A stretch of 25,134 nt of DNA from Entamoeba histolytica HM-1:IMSS. Its lineage: Eukaryota > Evosea > Mastigamoebida > Endamoebidae. Under the pieces are notes generated by a model, which did not search any database, had not been told where the DNA came from, and was given only the letters and a program-made list of their open reading frames with translations. The position numbers were made by a program, and so were the translations under genes. Shown in pieces: positions 9,133 to 16,594 of this stretch (the stretch's first letter is position 1; every line of letters begins with the position of its first letter). The stretch covers positions 3,617 to 28,750 of the forward strand of contig NW_001915052.1 of NCBI RefSeq assembly GCF_000208925.1, given 5' to 3'.

Positions 9133-11160
9133 TTAATTAGTTTCTACCATTTCTTTCTCAACTGATCGAACACTTTGTGCATATGTAGCTATTTCATTTG
9201 TTATTTCTGAAAACTCATTCATTTCAAGTTTTCTATTTACTAATGCCTGACTAAAATATGAAAGTACTTCATTTAAAGTAAGATTAAGAGGAGATACTTT
9301 TGAGATATCTTTACATAACGAACAAATAACACGCACTAATACATTGTTTTCTGGTTCAATAATATTATCAGTTACTTCTTTATCTTCAGAAATGAATATT
9401 GTTGGAGTAAATATTCCTCCCATTGCCTGAATATAAAGAACAAAAGCTTCTGATAAAACACAAATATTATATTTATCAAGTTCTTCCATTGAATCAACAC
9501 TATGAAAGACTGATTCATACAATTCAAAACGTTCAATTGTAGGAAGAGTAGTAAATATTTTAGGATCTTCTTTATGTTTATTTAATGCATTAATAAATAA
9601 TACTATTTCTTTAGGTAATAATGTTTTTTTAATTGATGTAGTCGAAGATGAAATAATAAATGGGTCTGGGTGTTGAAGAAGTTGTTTAGGAGATAAACCA
9701 AAAGAAGTTTGTGAAATTTTAAAGATAATTTCAACAAAAAATACACCACCATCTTGAATCATTATTTGCATTATAAAATCATTTCCTATTTTTCTTATTA
9801 AATGAATATTTTCTGCAGTCATAGTAATTGATATTGAAATATTTATTTTTTGTTTAATAGGAATATCACCTTTTATAATATTTGTTTCAATAAATATTGG
9901 ATTAATTTCTTCTCCTTTTTTTGTTGAAATATAAATAATATTAAAAGAAGCTGGAATCCTTCCAGTATTAGTAATTTCAATAGATGAATGAATAGTTTTA
10001 TATGGAACTATTTCTCCACATTGAATTTTTTTTGTTGATAATTCACATGTTGGTACAAGTGCATTACTAATATAATTTGAAAGTTCAAGAACTTCTTCCC
10101 ATGAATTTTTTAATAATGAAGTATTAATTTTTCTTGGTTTAATAATTGCTATACATCTAACAGGAAGATGATCTGAATAACATATTTCAAGTCTTTCATA
10201 TTTATGAATTGATAATTGATATGCTTGATATACTCTAAACATAACTCTATCACACCATGCTGGAAGTCGTTTCCAATCATAATTCTTTGTTCCTTTTTCA
10301 AATTTATATGTTGGTAGAAATGTGATTGGTGCTTCAATAAATCCTCCAAATGCACTTGAACGTGCAACTGAGTTAGTAAGTTGATCTGTTGTAATTAATT
10401 GAATTGGATCATTTAAATATTTTTTAATTTGTTCTTCAGTTGCATTTAATCTATAATTAAAGTCACCAAGCCAAATTTCATAGTCATGACTCTTTGGTGG
10501 TATTGGAAATTGAAATTGATTTCTTGCAGTTGTATAACATTCATCACATTTATCAGGTCCCATATTAGCTGAAAAATGTGCTCCTACAAATAAAACTCTA
10601 CATACTCCTATTCTACAAGATACTCCAATTGCTCCTTTATTTGCCATTCCTAATGTACCTAATGAAACAGTTGAAACAGAAATATCATTAATTTCATTTT
10701 TCATTATTTGTTTAATAAAAATAAACATAGCTAAACCTCCATGTTGTTGTGAAAAAATACATTCATATGTTTTTGGTGGTAAAGAAAGTTCTATTAATGA
10801 TTGCCATCTTAAACATAATTCAGATTGTCCAAATGTCATAACCCCACTTATTGACATATCTATTTCTTCTAAACAAATAACAAATAAATCTGCATCATTA
10901 AATAAATCTTCAAGTTTTACTGTTGATGGATTACTTTCTGCTACATTCCATGTTATTAATGTTGTTTTAATTTGTGTTATTTCTGTATAATTAAACCATC
11001 TTTGTTTCATTTTATTGTTAAACCATTGTTCTGGTTGTTCATAAAATTGAACATAATCATTTTCTGTAATCTTTTTAATTTCATCAGGTCTTAATGGATT
11101 AACACGTATTGGTAATTCAAACTTCGTTGGATCAACATAACTTGGAAGAGAAAAAGACAT
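9133..11160 (-). CDS. OCRL/INPP5B-like inositol polyphosphate 5-phosphatase with ASH and RhoGAP-like regions
   Basis: 675 residues, one exon. The catalytic endonuclease/exonuclease/phosphatase domain (about 64-345) has all expected motifs: TWNVAES (70-76), CLEEID (96-101, metal-binding Glu), ANKGAIGV (173-180), HFSAN (195-199), WLGDFNYRL (230-238), PTYKF...RLPAWCDRV (283-306) and YSDHLPVRC (328-336). It should remove the 5-phosphate from PI(4,5)P2 or related lipids. Residues about 360-490 are beta-rich and match an ASH domain (ITNTGRIPASFNI). Residues about 510-670 resemble the RhoGAP-like domain of OCRL, with VRVICSLCKDIS and NLTLNEVLSYFSQALVNRK. That architecture places it on endosomal or phagosomal membranes, often recruited by Rab GTPases. 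A GAACTTG promoter element lies at 11181-11187. Confidence 0.93.
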   Translation of the reverse strand: MSFSLPSYVDPTKFELPIRVNPLRPDEIKKITENDYVQFYEQPEQWFNNKMKQRWFNYTEITQIKTTLITWNVAESNPSTVKLEDLFNDADLFVICLEEIDMSISGVMTFGQSELCLRWQSLIELSLPPKTYECIFSQQHGGLAMFIFIKQIMKNEINDISVSTVSLGTLGMANKGAIGVSCRIGVCRVLFVGAHFSANMGPDKCDECYTTARNQFQFPIPPKSHDYEIWLGDFNYRLNATEEQIKKYLNDPIQLITTDQLTNSVARSSAFGGFIEAPITFLPTYKFEKGTKNYDWKRLPAWCDRVMFRVYQAYQLSIHKYERLEICYSDHLPVRCIAIIKPRKINTSLLKNSWEEVLELSNYISNALVPTCELSTKKIQCGEIVPYKTIHSSIEITNTGRIPASFNIIYISTKKGEEINPIFIETNIIKGDIPIKQKINISISITMTAENIHLIRKIGNDFIMQIMIQDGGVFFVEIIFKISQTSFGLSPKQLLQHPDPFIISSSTTSIKKTLLPKEIVLFINALNKHKEDPKIFTTLPTIERFELYESVFHSVDSMEELDKYNICVLSEAFVLYIQAMGGIFTPTIFISEDKEVTDNIIEPENNVLVRVICSLCKDISKVSPLNLTLNEVLSYFSQALVNRKLEMNEFSEITNEIATYAQSVRSVEKEMVETN

Positions 11161-11180
11161 AAAATAAATCTTTAAGATTT

Positions 11181-11187
11181 CAAGTTC
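11181..11187 (-). promoter_or_regulatory. GAAC core promoter element of the 5-phosphatase gene
   Basis: GAACTTG on the minus strand, 20 nt before the ATG at 11160. It matches the Entamoeba GAAC element. Confidence 0.55.
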
Positions 11188-11311
11188 TTTTTTGTGATAA
11201 AGTTTTGATTTATTTTTTCATTTTTTTGAGATTCATTACAATCTCATCAGATACAAATCTTATACTCATTTATCATTATTTAAGCACGAAAAATATATCT
11301 GAAAAGAGGTT

Positions 11312-12017
11312 ATGGATCCTCTTATTAGAAAGAAAGTTGCTTTTATTGGTGATGCTACAGTTGGGAAAACTTCTTTAATATCAAGATTTATGTATGATGA
11401 ATTTTATGACAATTATAATGTTTGTTCAATTTGAAAATATACTTCTGTAAGATTAATAAAGTAGGTTACTGTTGGAACTGACTTCCATTCTAAAATCATA
11501 ACTACAAATCAAAAACTACGTCTTAGACTTCAATTACTTGACATTGGTAGTTCAATGAAACATCATTCAATTGTGTCATCATATGTTAGTAATGTTAATG
11601 TTTGTGTTTTAGTCTATGATATTACAAATCAAGAAAGCTTTGTTAGTGTACAACAATGGTTTAAAGAATTACAAGATATTACACTAACAAGAACAATTCA
11701 ATTTTATCTTGTTGGAAATAAAATTGATTTATCTTCACAAGAAAGGTTTCTTTAAAATAGTATTATTTTTTTTATGAAAGAAATAATAATTTAATAGTGT
11801 TTCAATTGTACAAGCTAAGTCATTTGCTGATAGTAATAATATGAAATTTATTTGTACAAGTGCATTATCATCTATGAATGTTTCATCATTATTTTCAATG
11901 ATTTCTGATGGAATAATTGATAATGAATTATTACAACAAGGATTAGATGCAGAAATGTTTGAAGAAGAAAAGAGATGGGGATGTTTAGTATCTTCATGTT
12001 CATTTTTCCATTTTTAA
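11312..12017 (+). CDS. Divergent Rab6-like small GTPase, three exons
   Basis: Exons 11312-11419, 11465-11745 and 11798-12017 give 202 residues. Introns of 45 and 52 nt start GTTTGT / GTTTCT and end TAG. The N-terminus KKVAFIGDATVGKTSLISRF is a good P-loop and resembles Rab6, and MYDEFYDNY precedes VTVGTDFHSK (effector region, usually TIGxDF). LVGNKIDL (G4) and CTSAL (G5) are intact. The G3/switch II motif, normally WDTAGQE, reads LLDIGSSMK: the DxxG glycine and catalytic glutamine are missing. The C-terminus (WGCLVSSCSFFHF) has cysteines but no CC, CXC or CAAX prenylation motif. The protein may bind nucleotide yet hydrolyse poorly. A TTATTTAAG TATA-like element lies at 11277-11285. It precedes a related two-domain gene at 12819-14544. 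Confidence 0.85.
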
Positions 12018-12039
12018 TTAAATTTTTAAGAAATAAAAA

Positions 12040-12045
12040 GAACTG
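12040..12045 (+). promoter_or_regulatory. GAAC core promoter element of the 12076-12690 gene
   Basis: GAACTG 30 nt before the ATG at 12076, in the 58-nt gap after the Rab-like gene. It supports independent transcription of the downstream gene. Confidence 0.45.
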
Positions 12046-12075
12046 TTATTCCATAATTTCATAAGAAGAATAAAA

Positions 12076-12690
12076 ATGATAGCTGACAACTCTGATATTA
12101 AATTAAGAGTACTAAAAGAATTTTCAAGTTATAAATGGTCGAGAACATTATATTATTCTGAAATAACAACATGTCCTGAAGTTTCAGCAATTAAAACTTG
12201 TGAAATTAAAATAAGACCAACTACTAAAACAAATCCATCACTTTTAAAATATGAATTTATGTGGACATTTAGTAGTGATGATTCTGATTTTATAGAAATT
12301 GTATATTCACCAATTGGAAATATAGAAGAAGGTGGACATGACATAACAGTAAATACTCCTTGTTTGTTATTTAATCATTTACAAATTATTCAAATATTAA
12401 TTGAACTAGTAGAAGAAGGATGGGCAAACATTGTTCCAGGACCTAACATGAATTCTATTGGAGAATGTACATTAGTTATGTATTTAACTACCAAAAGTGA
12501 TGTATCAAATCCCCCATATGATACAAGAACCCTTCATTTTAAGTTTGATAAACCAAATGTTATTAAAAATGAAAAAACAATAAGTGTTATTATTATGGAA
12601 ATGAGCTCAACAAAAAAAAGTTATATGAAAACTGGTACTATGATATCATTAGGAAAAGATATTGATGGATCTTCTTCATTTATTGAATAA
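12076..12690 (+). CDS. Protein of unknown function (204 residues) between two Rab-like genes
   Basis: Single exon with an ATG close behind a GAAC element. The protein is soluble, without signal peptide or membrane span. It starts MIADNSDIKLRVLKEFSSYK and is rich in beta-strand-like segments (IKTCEIKIRP, YEFMWTF, DFIEIVYSPIG, CTLVMYLTT, LHFKFDKP, KTISVIIMEM), with one helical segment LLFNHLQIIQILIELVEEGW (about 95-114). I see no catalytic motif and do not recognise the family. A beta-sandwich or adaptor-like fold is possible. Its place between two genes with Rab-like domains may be chance. Confidence 0.75.
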   Translation: MIADNSDIKLRVLKEFSSYKWSRTLYYSEITTCPEVSAIKTCEIKIRPTTKTNPSLLKYEFMWTFSSDDSDFIEIVYSPIGNIEEGGHDITVNTPCLLFNHLQIIQILIELVEEGWANIVPGPNMNSIGECTLVMYLTTKSDVSNPPYDTRTLHFKFDKPNVIKNEKTISVIIMEMSSTKKSYMKTGTMISLGKDIDGSSSFIE

Positions 12691-12794
12691 TACATTTCTT
12701 CACATAGTTTCTTTTTATATAAGAAGATTGAATCTGAAACATTTCATAAAACAAAAAGAATGAGAAAAAATCTTTTAACTACCTTGAAAAATCA

Positions 12795-12800
12795 GAACTT
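12795..12800 (+). promoter_or_regulatory. GAAC element of the tandem Rab-like gene
   Basis: GAACTT followed at once by AAAAATCAAA, close to the Entamoeba initiator consensus AAAAATTCA. The ATG at 12819 is 18 nt downstream. This pairing is the main reason for choosing that start. Confidence 0.6.
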
Positions 12801-12818
12801 AAAAATCAAATTTTATTA

Positions 12819-14544
12819 ATGTCAATGGAATATACTGAAATTAAACAAATTATTTCAGAGAAAGATATATTATATACCATTAAAAGTTGTTTTATTGGAG
12901 ATTCATCAACAATTGAAGATAGAAAAGTATTGATGTGGAATTGTTTTGTTTGTTTTTTATGAATTAATGAAAAATATAAAATATAATTTACCATTTATAG
13001 AATAATAAACAACAAAAAATGCCAGAAGATTTATCACAAAATGTTTGTTTTATTTATATTTTTAGATAGATAAAAGAATAAAAGTATTAAGTATTAAGTT
13101 AGCTCTAGTATTAAATATTAAAGGAAAGATTGGAAGAGTTACTCTGGAAAATTATGATAATTTTGTTAATAGAAATAGTAGTTATTTTCCATTTAAAAAT
13201 GTTACTATTGCTGTTGTAGTGTTTAATTCTCAAGATGACTCATATAAAAATATAAAAAATTGGCATGGAGAAGTATCAAGATATTGTGGATCTTATGATA
13301 TTCTTCAAACAATCATTGTTGGAATGTTTCCAGATGAAACATATCATCAAAATTTACCAGAAAATATTCAAGTTTTGTTTTAATTTATAAGAATAAAAGA
13401 AATAGAATGATTAATTATGTAGATGGCGATATCAAGTATTCCGAATTCAAAGTTTTTTTATTATTACCCAAGTGGTACTGATGAATTTAGGAAAGTCTTT
13501 TTCAGTACAGTTGTCAAAATAAGAGAATTATTATTTTCAGATGAAAAGTTAAACGAGATTCAAAGTATGAAACAAAAACGAACAGTCGTTCAAAAAAAAA
13601 TAATAGCACCACAAGTAACATCAACTATTTCTTCTTCAATGAATAGAAAATTAAAATTAGCTTCTAGAAATGAAGATGAATTGGTTATTTTATTAAAAGC
13701 AATTGTTTTAGGAGATGAAAGTGTATCAAATTCATGTCATCGTATTACTCAACATATTCTTGGATTACCAGAAGCTATTGGAGATGATATTTATGAATAT
13801 GTTTGGATAGTTCTTTTTTATTTGAAAAATAAAGAAAAAGAAAAGAAATAACAAAATAGCCACAACATCTAATTCAAAAAGAAAATATGACAATTAGACT
13901 TAGAATGGATGTTTATAATCATAATATTCCTTCTGGGAAATCATATACTCCATATTTTAATACATTGATATCAATTATTGTATTTAGATATGATGATAAA
14001 GAATCATTCAAAAATGTAGTGAATTGGTATCAAGAAACACAAAGATATTCTAATTTACAATCAAATCATTATTTTATTGTAGGATGTCAATATAATGATA
14101 CTGAACAAATTATAAAAGATCAAGACACTGAAAATTTATTGAATTATATTTCTAAACAAAAAGAAATTCAATTCTTTAAAGTTACAGGAAGTAATTGGGA
14201 TGATTTAACTAATAAATTCTTTTCTTTCGTTGATGATGTTTGTAGAATTGAATTTTCTAAAGAATTCTTGTTTGTTATTCATTATATTTAAATATAAAAT
14301 GAAGATTAATGATTATAGAGAGCAGTGTGCTAGTTTAACGAAAAACACAAAACATACACTTACTTTAGATAACACACAACATACTAATGATAGAAATAAA
14401 CAATATCGACCATTTATTTTAGATGAAGAAAATTCAAATATTGAAAGAGATGAAGAGTCAGGATCATTATTAGGAAGAGAGAGAAATGAAGAGCCAATGG
14501 AATTTGAATATTCAACTGATTCATGTTGTTGCATTCTTTTTTAA
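12819..14544 (+). CDS. Tandem double Rab-like (pseudo-GTPase) protein with CAAX-like tail, five exons
   Basis: My model has exons 12819-12947, 13066-13371, 13423-13800, 13860-14269 and 14319-14544, giving 482 residues. The introns (118, 51, 59 and 49 nt) begin GTTTGT, GTTTTG, GTTTGG and GTTTGT and all end TAG. Domain 1 (about 20-183): KSCFIGDSSTIED at the P-loop, IAVVVFNSQDDSYKNIKNWHGEV matching the Rab VxVVYDxxxxESFxNxxxW block, IIVGMFPDE at G4, FFYYYPSGT at G5. Domain 2 (about 235-400): KAIVLGDESVSNS, LRMDVYNHN at switch II, IIVFRYDDKESFKNVVNWYQE, YFIVGCQYND and FFKVTGSNWDD. Both domains keep the Rab outline but have lost P-loop Gly-Lys, DxxGQ and NKxD. An open linker joins them without a stop. 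The C-terminus ends SCCCILF, a CAAX-like prenylation signal. Two separate genes are an alternative, but no stop or start separates the domains. Confidence 0.72.
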
Positions 14545-14643
14545 ATGAATTTTATTCATCAATTTTTTTCGGGATTTTACTTTAAAAAAAAAAATAAAAG
14601 AAAATAATTAAAAAAAAAACTGATTAACATTTTTTAAAGGGGA

Positions 14644-15579
14644 ATGAGCAAACAGTCTACTATCCTTCAATTCTTTAAGGCAACAACACAAATTAATGAA
14701 AATAAAAATATAGAAGAAAAGAAGCCGAGACAACAAAAGAAGAAGAAGGTTGAAATTAAAAAAGGAATGGGACTTGAGAGATTTTTTAGAATTACTACTG
14801 ATATGTCACCAGCTGCAATAGAAAGAAGAGAACGAATTAAACAACAAATGGCAGAACAATTAAAAAAATTAAATGCAGCTAAAGAAGAACAAATAAGAAA
14901 AATGAAAGAAAAAAGAGAAATAAAAAAGAAAAAAAGAAAAGAAAATGAAAGAAATTTAGAAGAAGAAGAAGAAAATGAGAGACGATATAGAAATATAACA
15001 TATAATGAAAATGATTTTGGAATTGAAATATGTAAAAATGTATATTTAGGGTCAGCAGCAGCAGGAGCAAATATTGAATGGTTAGAAGAAGTTGGGATTA
15101 ATTATATTGTCAATTGTACACCTGATGTTATGTGTTTTTATAATAGTAAAGAAAATCCTGATTTTAATTTAAATGATTTTCCAGGAATTACAGAAAAGGA
15201 ATATTTAAGAATTGCAATAAATGATGCAGATGATGAAGATATTTCAAAATTCTTTAATCAATCATTTGAATTTATTGAAAAAGCAATTAAACTTAAACAA
15301 AAAGTACTTGTTCATTGTTTATTAGGAAGAAGTCGTTCAGCAACAATAGTTACAGCATTTATAATGAAAAAATATAAAATTAAATTAAATGATGTATTAG
15401 AATTATTTGAATTAAGAAATTATGAAACAAATATTAATGATGGATTTACGTCTCAATTATTACAATTACAAAGTAAATTATTTAATGAACCAATAAATAT
15501 GAGAAGAACAAGAAGAATAACTTCACAAAATTCAGAACATTTAGATATAGTGAATAACATAATAAATGAATTAAATTAA
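14644..15579 (+). CDS. Dual-specificity protein phosphatase with N-terminal PIP-box-like motif
   Basis: 311 residues, one exon. The DSP domain (about 124-282) begins NDFGIEICKNVYLGSAAAGAN and carries the signature HCLLGRSRSA, with catalytic Cys225 and Arg231. An acidic loop NDADDED (193-199) supplies the likely general-acid Asp. It should remove phosphate from Ser/Thr/Tyr by a cysteinyl-phosphate mechanism. Residues 4-11 read QSTILQFF, an exact match to the PCNA-interacting peptide consensus Qxx(I/L/M)xxFF, in the position where PIP boxes often lie. A weaker GMGLERFF follows at 41-48. Residues about 55-118 are a highly charged Lys/Glu helix, likely coiled coil, and may hold nuclear localisation signals. 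PCNA binding is inference from the motif. A TTTTTAAAGG TATA-like stretch lies just before the ATG. Confidence 0.92.
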   Translation: MSKQSTILQFFKATTQINENKNIEEKKPRQQKKKKVEIKKGMGLERFFRITTDMSPAAIERRERIKQQMAEQLKKLNAAKEEQIRKMKEKREIKKKKRKENERNLEEEEENERRYRNITYNENDFGIEICKNVYLGSAAAGANIEWLEEVGINYIVNCTPDVMCFYNSKENPDFNLNDFPGITEKEYLRIAINDADDEDISKFFNQSFEFIEKAIKLKQKVLVHCLLGRSRSATIVTAFIMKKYKIKLNDVLELFELRNYETNINDGFTSQLLQLQSKLFNEPINMRRTRRITSQNSEHLDIVNNIINELN

Positions 15580-15614
15580 TTGTGATATATAACTATTTTT
15601 TATTTTTATTTATT

Positions 15615-16291
15615 TTATATTATTAATAACAAAATAAAAGATAGTATAACAATTATTAATGGTTGTACTCCATTTACATCACGATCTGTTTTATCACATT
15701 GAACAGGAATTAATGATGATGGTGGATTAATAAACACTTCTTTAGAAACACGAGAAACATCAAAATCTCTAAGTAAAATTCTAGTAGAATTTTTTCTAAT
15801 AGTAAAAACATTCCACCAAACATATTTTTTGTTATTTGTATCAGCGATCTAAAAGAAAATGAATAAAATGAATAATTTCATTTAAATAAAATAAAACAAA
15901 CATTATTAATAATATACTTTTGTTGTGTTAATCCATGACTTGTATAAAATGATACTTCAACTATTGGTAATCCTCCATATAAAGGTGCTCCTTTATGTTG
16001 ATAAATCCATACTTCATATACTCCTTGTGGTAAATCATTTGAAAAACGAAGAATACTGTTTTTATAATCATACGTTATTGTTCTTGTTATATCAGGTACT
16101 GATTCACTTGGATAAACTGAACATTCAGGTGTAGTTCTTGAAACAAGGCAACACGCTGTATTCACATTAAAATCATATTGAAATTCATTGGGATTAGAAT
16201 ATGTTAAACGTGCTTCAAGAGTTGTTTCTGTAAGAGAATAAGATGCTTTTGTAATAACAAAATAAAAATATAAAATACTAAAAGTTATCAT
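15615..16291 (-). CDS. Secreted protein with C-terminal hydrophobic anchor (possible GPI-anchored surface protein), two exons
   Basis: Exons 15902-16291 and 15615-15848 (minus) give 207 residues. The 53-nt intron (15849-15901) starts GTTTGT and ends TTTTCTTTTAG. The N-terminus is a signal peptide (MITFSILYFYFVITKASYS). The ectodomain is beta-rich, with a CC pair and further cysteines (NTACCLV, PECSVYP, PVQCDKTD). The last roughly 17 residues, PLIIVILSFILLLII, are hydrophobic and end at the stop with no basic tail, preceded by DVNGVQ. This is the layout of a GPI-attachment signal, although a tail-less single-span anchor cannot be excluded. I do not recognise a named family. It lies head to head with the gene at 16595, with a 17-bp inverted repeat in the shared promoter region. 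Confidence 0.8.
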
Positions 16292-16306
16292 TTCTTTTAA
16301 ATTTGA

Positions 16307-16364
16307 TATTTTTTAGTTTCAAATTTTTAAATAAAAATAATTTAATTTTTGAAACTAAAAAATA
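16307..16364. repeat. 17-bp perfect inverted repeat in a divergent promoter
   Basis: TATTTTTTAGTTTCAAA at 16307-16323 is matched by its exact reverse complement at 16348-16364, with a 24-nt A/T spacer. It begins 16 nt upstream of the ATG of the minus-strand surface-protein gene. It could form a hairpin in its leader or bind a dimeric factor. Confidence 0.85.
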
Positions 16365-16558
16365 ATTTTTATTTAGTTTTTCTTTGAAAATAATACAATT
16401 CTTATACCAAAAAAATAAAAATAAAAAAAAAAAAACAAAAAAAAAAGAAAGAATAATAACAAAAATAATTGTTATAAAAAAAACTTTTTTATCCTTTTGG
16501 ATATTTGCGAAAAAAAAAAAAATATTTATTATTCCTTCGATTGAGTAACAAACTTTAT

Positions 16559-16581
16559 GCTATTTAAAAAGAAAAGAACTT
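16559..16581 (+). promoter_or_regulatory. TATA-like plus GAAC core promoter of the 16595 gene
   Basis: GCTATTTAAAAAG fits the Entamoeba TATA element (GTATTTAAAG/C). It is followed by GAACTT at 16576-16581, then ACTTCAAT immediately before the ATG at 16595. All three core elements are in the expected order. Confidence 0.65.
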
Positions 16582-16594
16582 AACTAACTTCAAT

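Noticed and set aside
10149..10367. Second minus-strand frame inside the 5-phosphatase gene
   Set aside because: Overlaps conserved catalytic sequence of the phosphatase in another frame; a shadow frame.
12806..12994. Minus-strand 62-codon frame
   Set aside because: Antisense to exon 1 and intron 1 of the tandem Rab-like gene.
13001..13042. Possible extra 42-nt exon between 12948 and 13065 in the tandem Rab-like gene
   Set aside because: It would require a following intron of only 23 nt (13043-13065), too short for splicing. A single 118-nt intron fits better.
13423..13851. Independent 142-residue gene starting at 13423
   Set aside because: Its first 38 residues complete the previous Rab-like domain (G5 region and last helix), the ATG directly follows an intron-like TAG, and the frame ends inside a GTTTGG...TAG intron.
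14879..15070. Minus-strand Phe/Leu-rich frame
   Set aside because: Antisense of the Lys/Glu-rich region of the phosphatase gene.
15925..16134. Plus-strand frame opposite the surface-protein gene
   Set aside because: Shadow of the minus-strand exon, with no promoter and no domain.
16520..16560. CTTCGATTGAG stretch reminiscent of a tRNA T-loop
   Set aside because: No acceptor, D or anticodon stem can be formed around it.
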